Part shown: piece after piece, positions 62,151-64,000 of the stretch
How positions within the stretch are numbered: the stretch's first letter is position 1
How the letters are laid out: each line of letters opens with the position of its first letter
Origin: Diphasiastrum complanatum
Taxonomy: Eukaryota > Streptophyta > Lycopodiopsida > Lycopodiales > Lycopodiaceae
Length of the DNA stretch: 64,000 nucleotides
Reading direction: 5' to 3'
Assembly: GCA_029204225.1 (NCBI GenBank)
Contig: CM055096.1
Location: 73,290,919 to 73,354,918, forward strand
Position numbers and translations under genes: made by a program
The notes under the pieces: generated by a model
Told to the model about the DNA's origin: nothing
The model's input: the letters and a program-made list of their open reading frames with translations, nothing else
Database searches by the model: none

Positions 62151-62477
62151 TTGAATAAGTCTGTTGTCTGATTCTGGGAGTGACATGGAATATTCTAAAA
62201 TATAGCAAGAGGCTTCTGCAATAAGCCCAAAGACCATAAATAAAGTAGAGAGTAAGAAGGATTAGAAACTTGCAACTAGTTGGCATCCTATGTGTGTGAG
62301 TCCAACATGGGGCCTTAGACTAATAAGTGCCATGGAGCACAATTATTAAATAAACTTGGCTTTTGCAAAGTTCCTAAGTTAGGAAACATAACTTGTCCTC
62401 AATAAAGAGGAGCCATTTCCTTTGTGTTGATCATCTTCTCATCTTTCTAATAAAACTCTGTCAGTTTCACTTTCGAA

Positions 62478-62642
<165 letters not shown>

Positions 62643-62939
62643 AAATCATAGAGTGATCTTTAAGATTCTTAGGTATGTTTCTCTTCATTGTTCACCTCCC
62701 TTGAGAAGATCAACCTCTTGAGGAGAAGATCTAGAGCGAAGAAAAAACTCTTCAGCTTGCCAGCCCCCACCAGCTACAAGAAAATTCTCAAAATCGCTTG
62801 GATCTCACTGTTGGGGTTGGTTTTTGTGACTAATCTATTGTGCCTTGGCAATAGGAACAGTTTGCAACAGATCCCATAGTCGTTGCACCTGATCCGCTAG
62901 AACTTGTTGCACATCCAGATGATTTGTAGCCTTCATCCC

Positions 62940-63290
62940 TTATCTACTTGACACCTTCAAATTTTTCTGATTTCCCATTCAATATTTCTGTGTTTGGATA
63001 GGAGTGATCTACTCTCTTCCTTAAGATAAGATTCTCCATAATGACTGCATCTTGACAAATTTGTTGCAATGAAGTGTAGGATGCAAACTTCTTCATACCA
63101 GACTTGATCGTATTGGGTAGTCCGATATAGTAGTCCTTCATTATGGTCTATGGGCTCAGTAGATCGTTGTCTTTCACCAAATTGTACAGTCGTCTGGTGT
63201 ATTGTTGAACTATCTCATCATAAAACATTTGGGTTGAGGCTAATCTGACAAACTCGGTAGTCATGGCTAGAATGCAATGTAGTCTTGATG
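62940..63290 (-). pseudogene. Gypsy-type gag fragment
   Basis: The minus strand reads TEFVRLASTQMFYDEIVQQYTRRLYNLVKD, a stop, then MKDYYIGLPNTIKSGMKKFASYTSLQQICQDAVIMENLILRK. The pattern (amphipathic helix, YTRRLYNLV, YYIGLP) fits the retrotransposon gag domain of Gypsy elements. The zinc knuckle and everything downstream are missing. Confidence 0.6.
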
Positions 63291-63600
63291 CAAGAGATTG
63301 CTTCAAGGGTTGCACAATTGTGGTGTCCCACTTTTTTTTTTTCTAAACAAAAAAAGAAAAGAGTAAATAAAAAATTGATCCATATGGATGAAGAAATTAC
63401 GAACAACAAAAAATACAGAAAGTGGAGTAACAGATGGATTTAACAAATGAACAAGATGAAGGTTATACATAAGGGAGATGGTAAAAAAGTGAACACTGTG
63501 GTAGCGCCGATGATAACTGATGTGAAAGAAAAGTGGCAACTATGGTGTCGGGGCGGGTGGGGTCTGAGGGACTGCGCTAGCCCCCAACACTAAATGGTAT

Positions 63601-64000
63601 TGTTGGATTTACTCCTTCTACTCTCCTAAATCCCATTTTTAATTTGCCTCCATTCTTGATGCATATTTACACGCAAATTTGCACAGACGAATAAAAGACG
63701 AAAGAATCGTGAACATTGTGTTTTTACACAGGTTATGGTGACAACCGAAAAGGGGACACTATCCTACAGAATGCCGTGTGCCCTAAAGGCTAAGGCACCC
63801 TGTAAATCTTATCCTAAGGCCATTCGTAAGAGTGACCCACTTTTTGCATCATCACCAACGTTCACTTCAGCACTGGTTGATGTCGCACCCTTTTTATGCT
63901 CACTCCATGCAGTTGCGCTAACAGATTGGACAATGATTGTAGCCACCCACGATCTCCTACAAACAGCACATCCACTCTGTACTTTCACATCTGCACACCT
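63601..64000 (+). repeat. LTR-like fragment (U3), runs off the window
   Basis: Begins TGTTGGATTTACTCCTTCTACTCTCC, similar in layout to the LTR start at 9207, and contains the CCGAAAAGGGGACACTATC motif related to the GACACTG repeats. No polypurine tract is seen immediately upstream, so it may be a solo LTR or a chance resemblance. Confidence 0.4.

Overview
This window is from the nuclear genome of a land plant. It has two spliced, intron-rich host genes set in AT-rich DNA packed with LTR retrotransposons, mostly Ty1/copia primed by initiator tRNA-Met (PBS TGGTATCAGAGC). The species cannot be named from the sequence. Exon numbers and coordinates for the host genes were worked out by hand from splice signals, phase and family similarity.

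Layout. (1) 1-10.6 kb is a mosaic of broken copia pieces (LTRs, PBSs, gag, integrase, RT, RNase H), nearly all on the + strand, belonging to at least three families. (2) 10.7-14.9 kb holds a minus-strand Gypsy-type LTR with a decayed PBS, abutting a 3'-truncated minus-strand copia element. (3) 15.7-20.5 kb is a six-exon + strand gene for a 213-residue coiled-coil protein that starts with a myristoylation-type MGxxxS motif. I tentatively compare it with the lysosome-positioning BORC subunit BORCS5. (4) 23.6-43.0 kb is a tRNA 2'-phosphotransferase (TPT1) locus. The catalytic exons lie at 38.85-43.0 kb. The promoter plus first exon exist in two tandem copies: copy A (about 23.56-35.89 kb, with two retroelements inside) and copy B (about 35.97-38.61 kb). 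Copy A keeps an intact coding exon, but its upstream DNA holds a copia element (23.71-28.85 kb) and its presumed 5' UTR holds a gag-only LTR element (29.15-33.47 kb). Copy B keeps promoter-exon continuity, but its coding frame is broken. (5) 43.0-46.5 kb is intergenic, with short tandem duplications and an LTR-like relic. (6) 46.46-52.84 kb is a structurally complete copia element with ~1-kb LTRs and target-site duplication TAGAG, with several disabled frames. (7) 52.8-64 kb is intergenic: a minus-strand copia gag relic, two inverted repeats, three compound (CT)n(CA)n microsatellites, a diverged ~410-bp tandem array, and a Gypsy gag relic.

How it fits together. TPT1 removes the 2'-phosphate left at the splice junction by plant/fungal tRNA ligase, so it completes tRNA splicing. 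The most informative signal is its rearranged 5' end. A segmental tandem duplication, followed by retroelement insertion in one copy and frame decay in the other, leaves complementary damage and possible alternative first exons. No CRISPR array, complete rRNA or tRNA gene, or microbial-type operon was seen.
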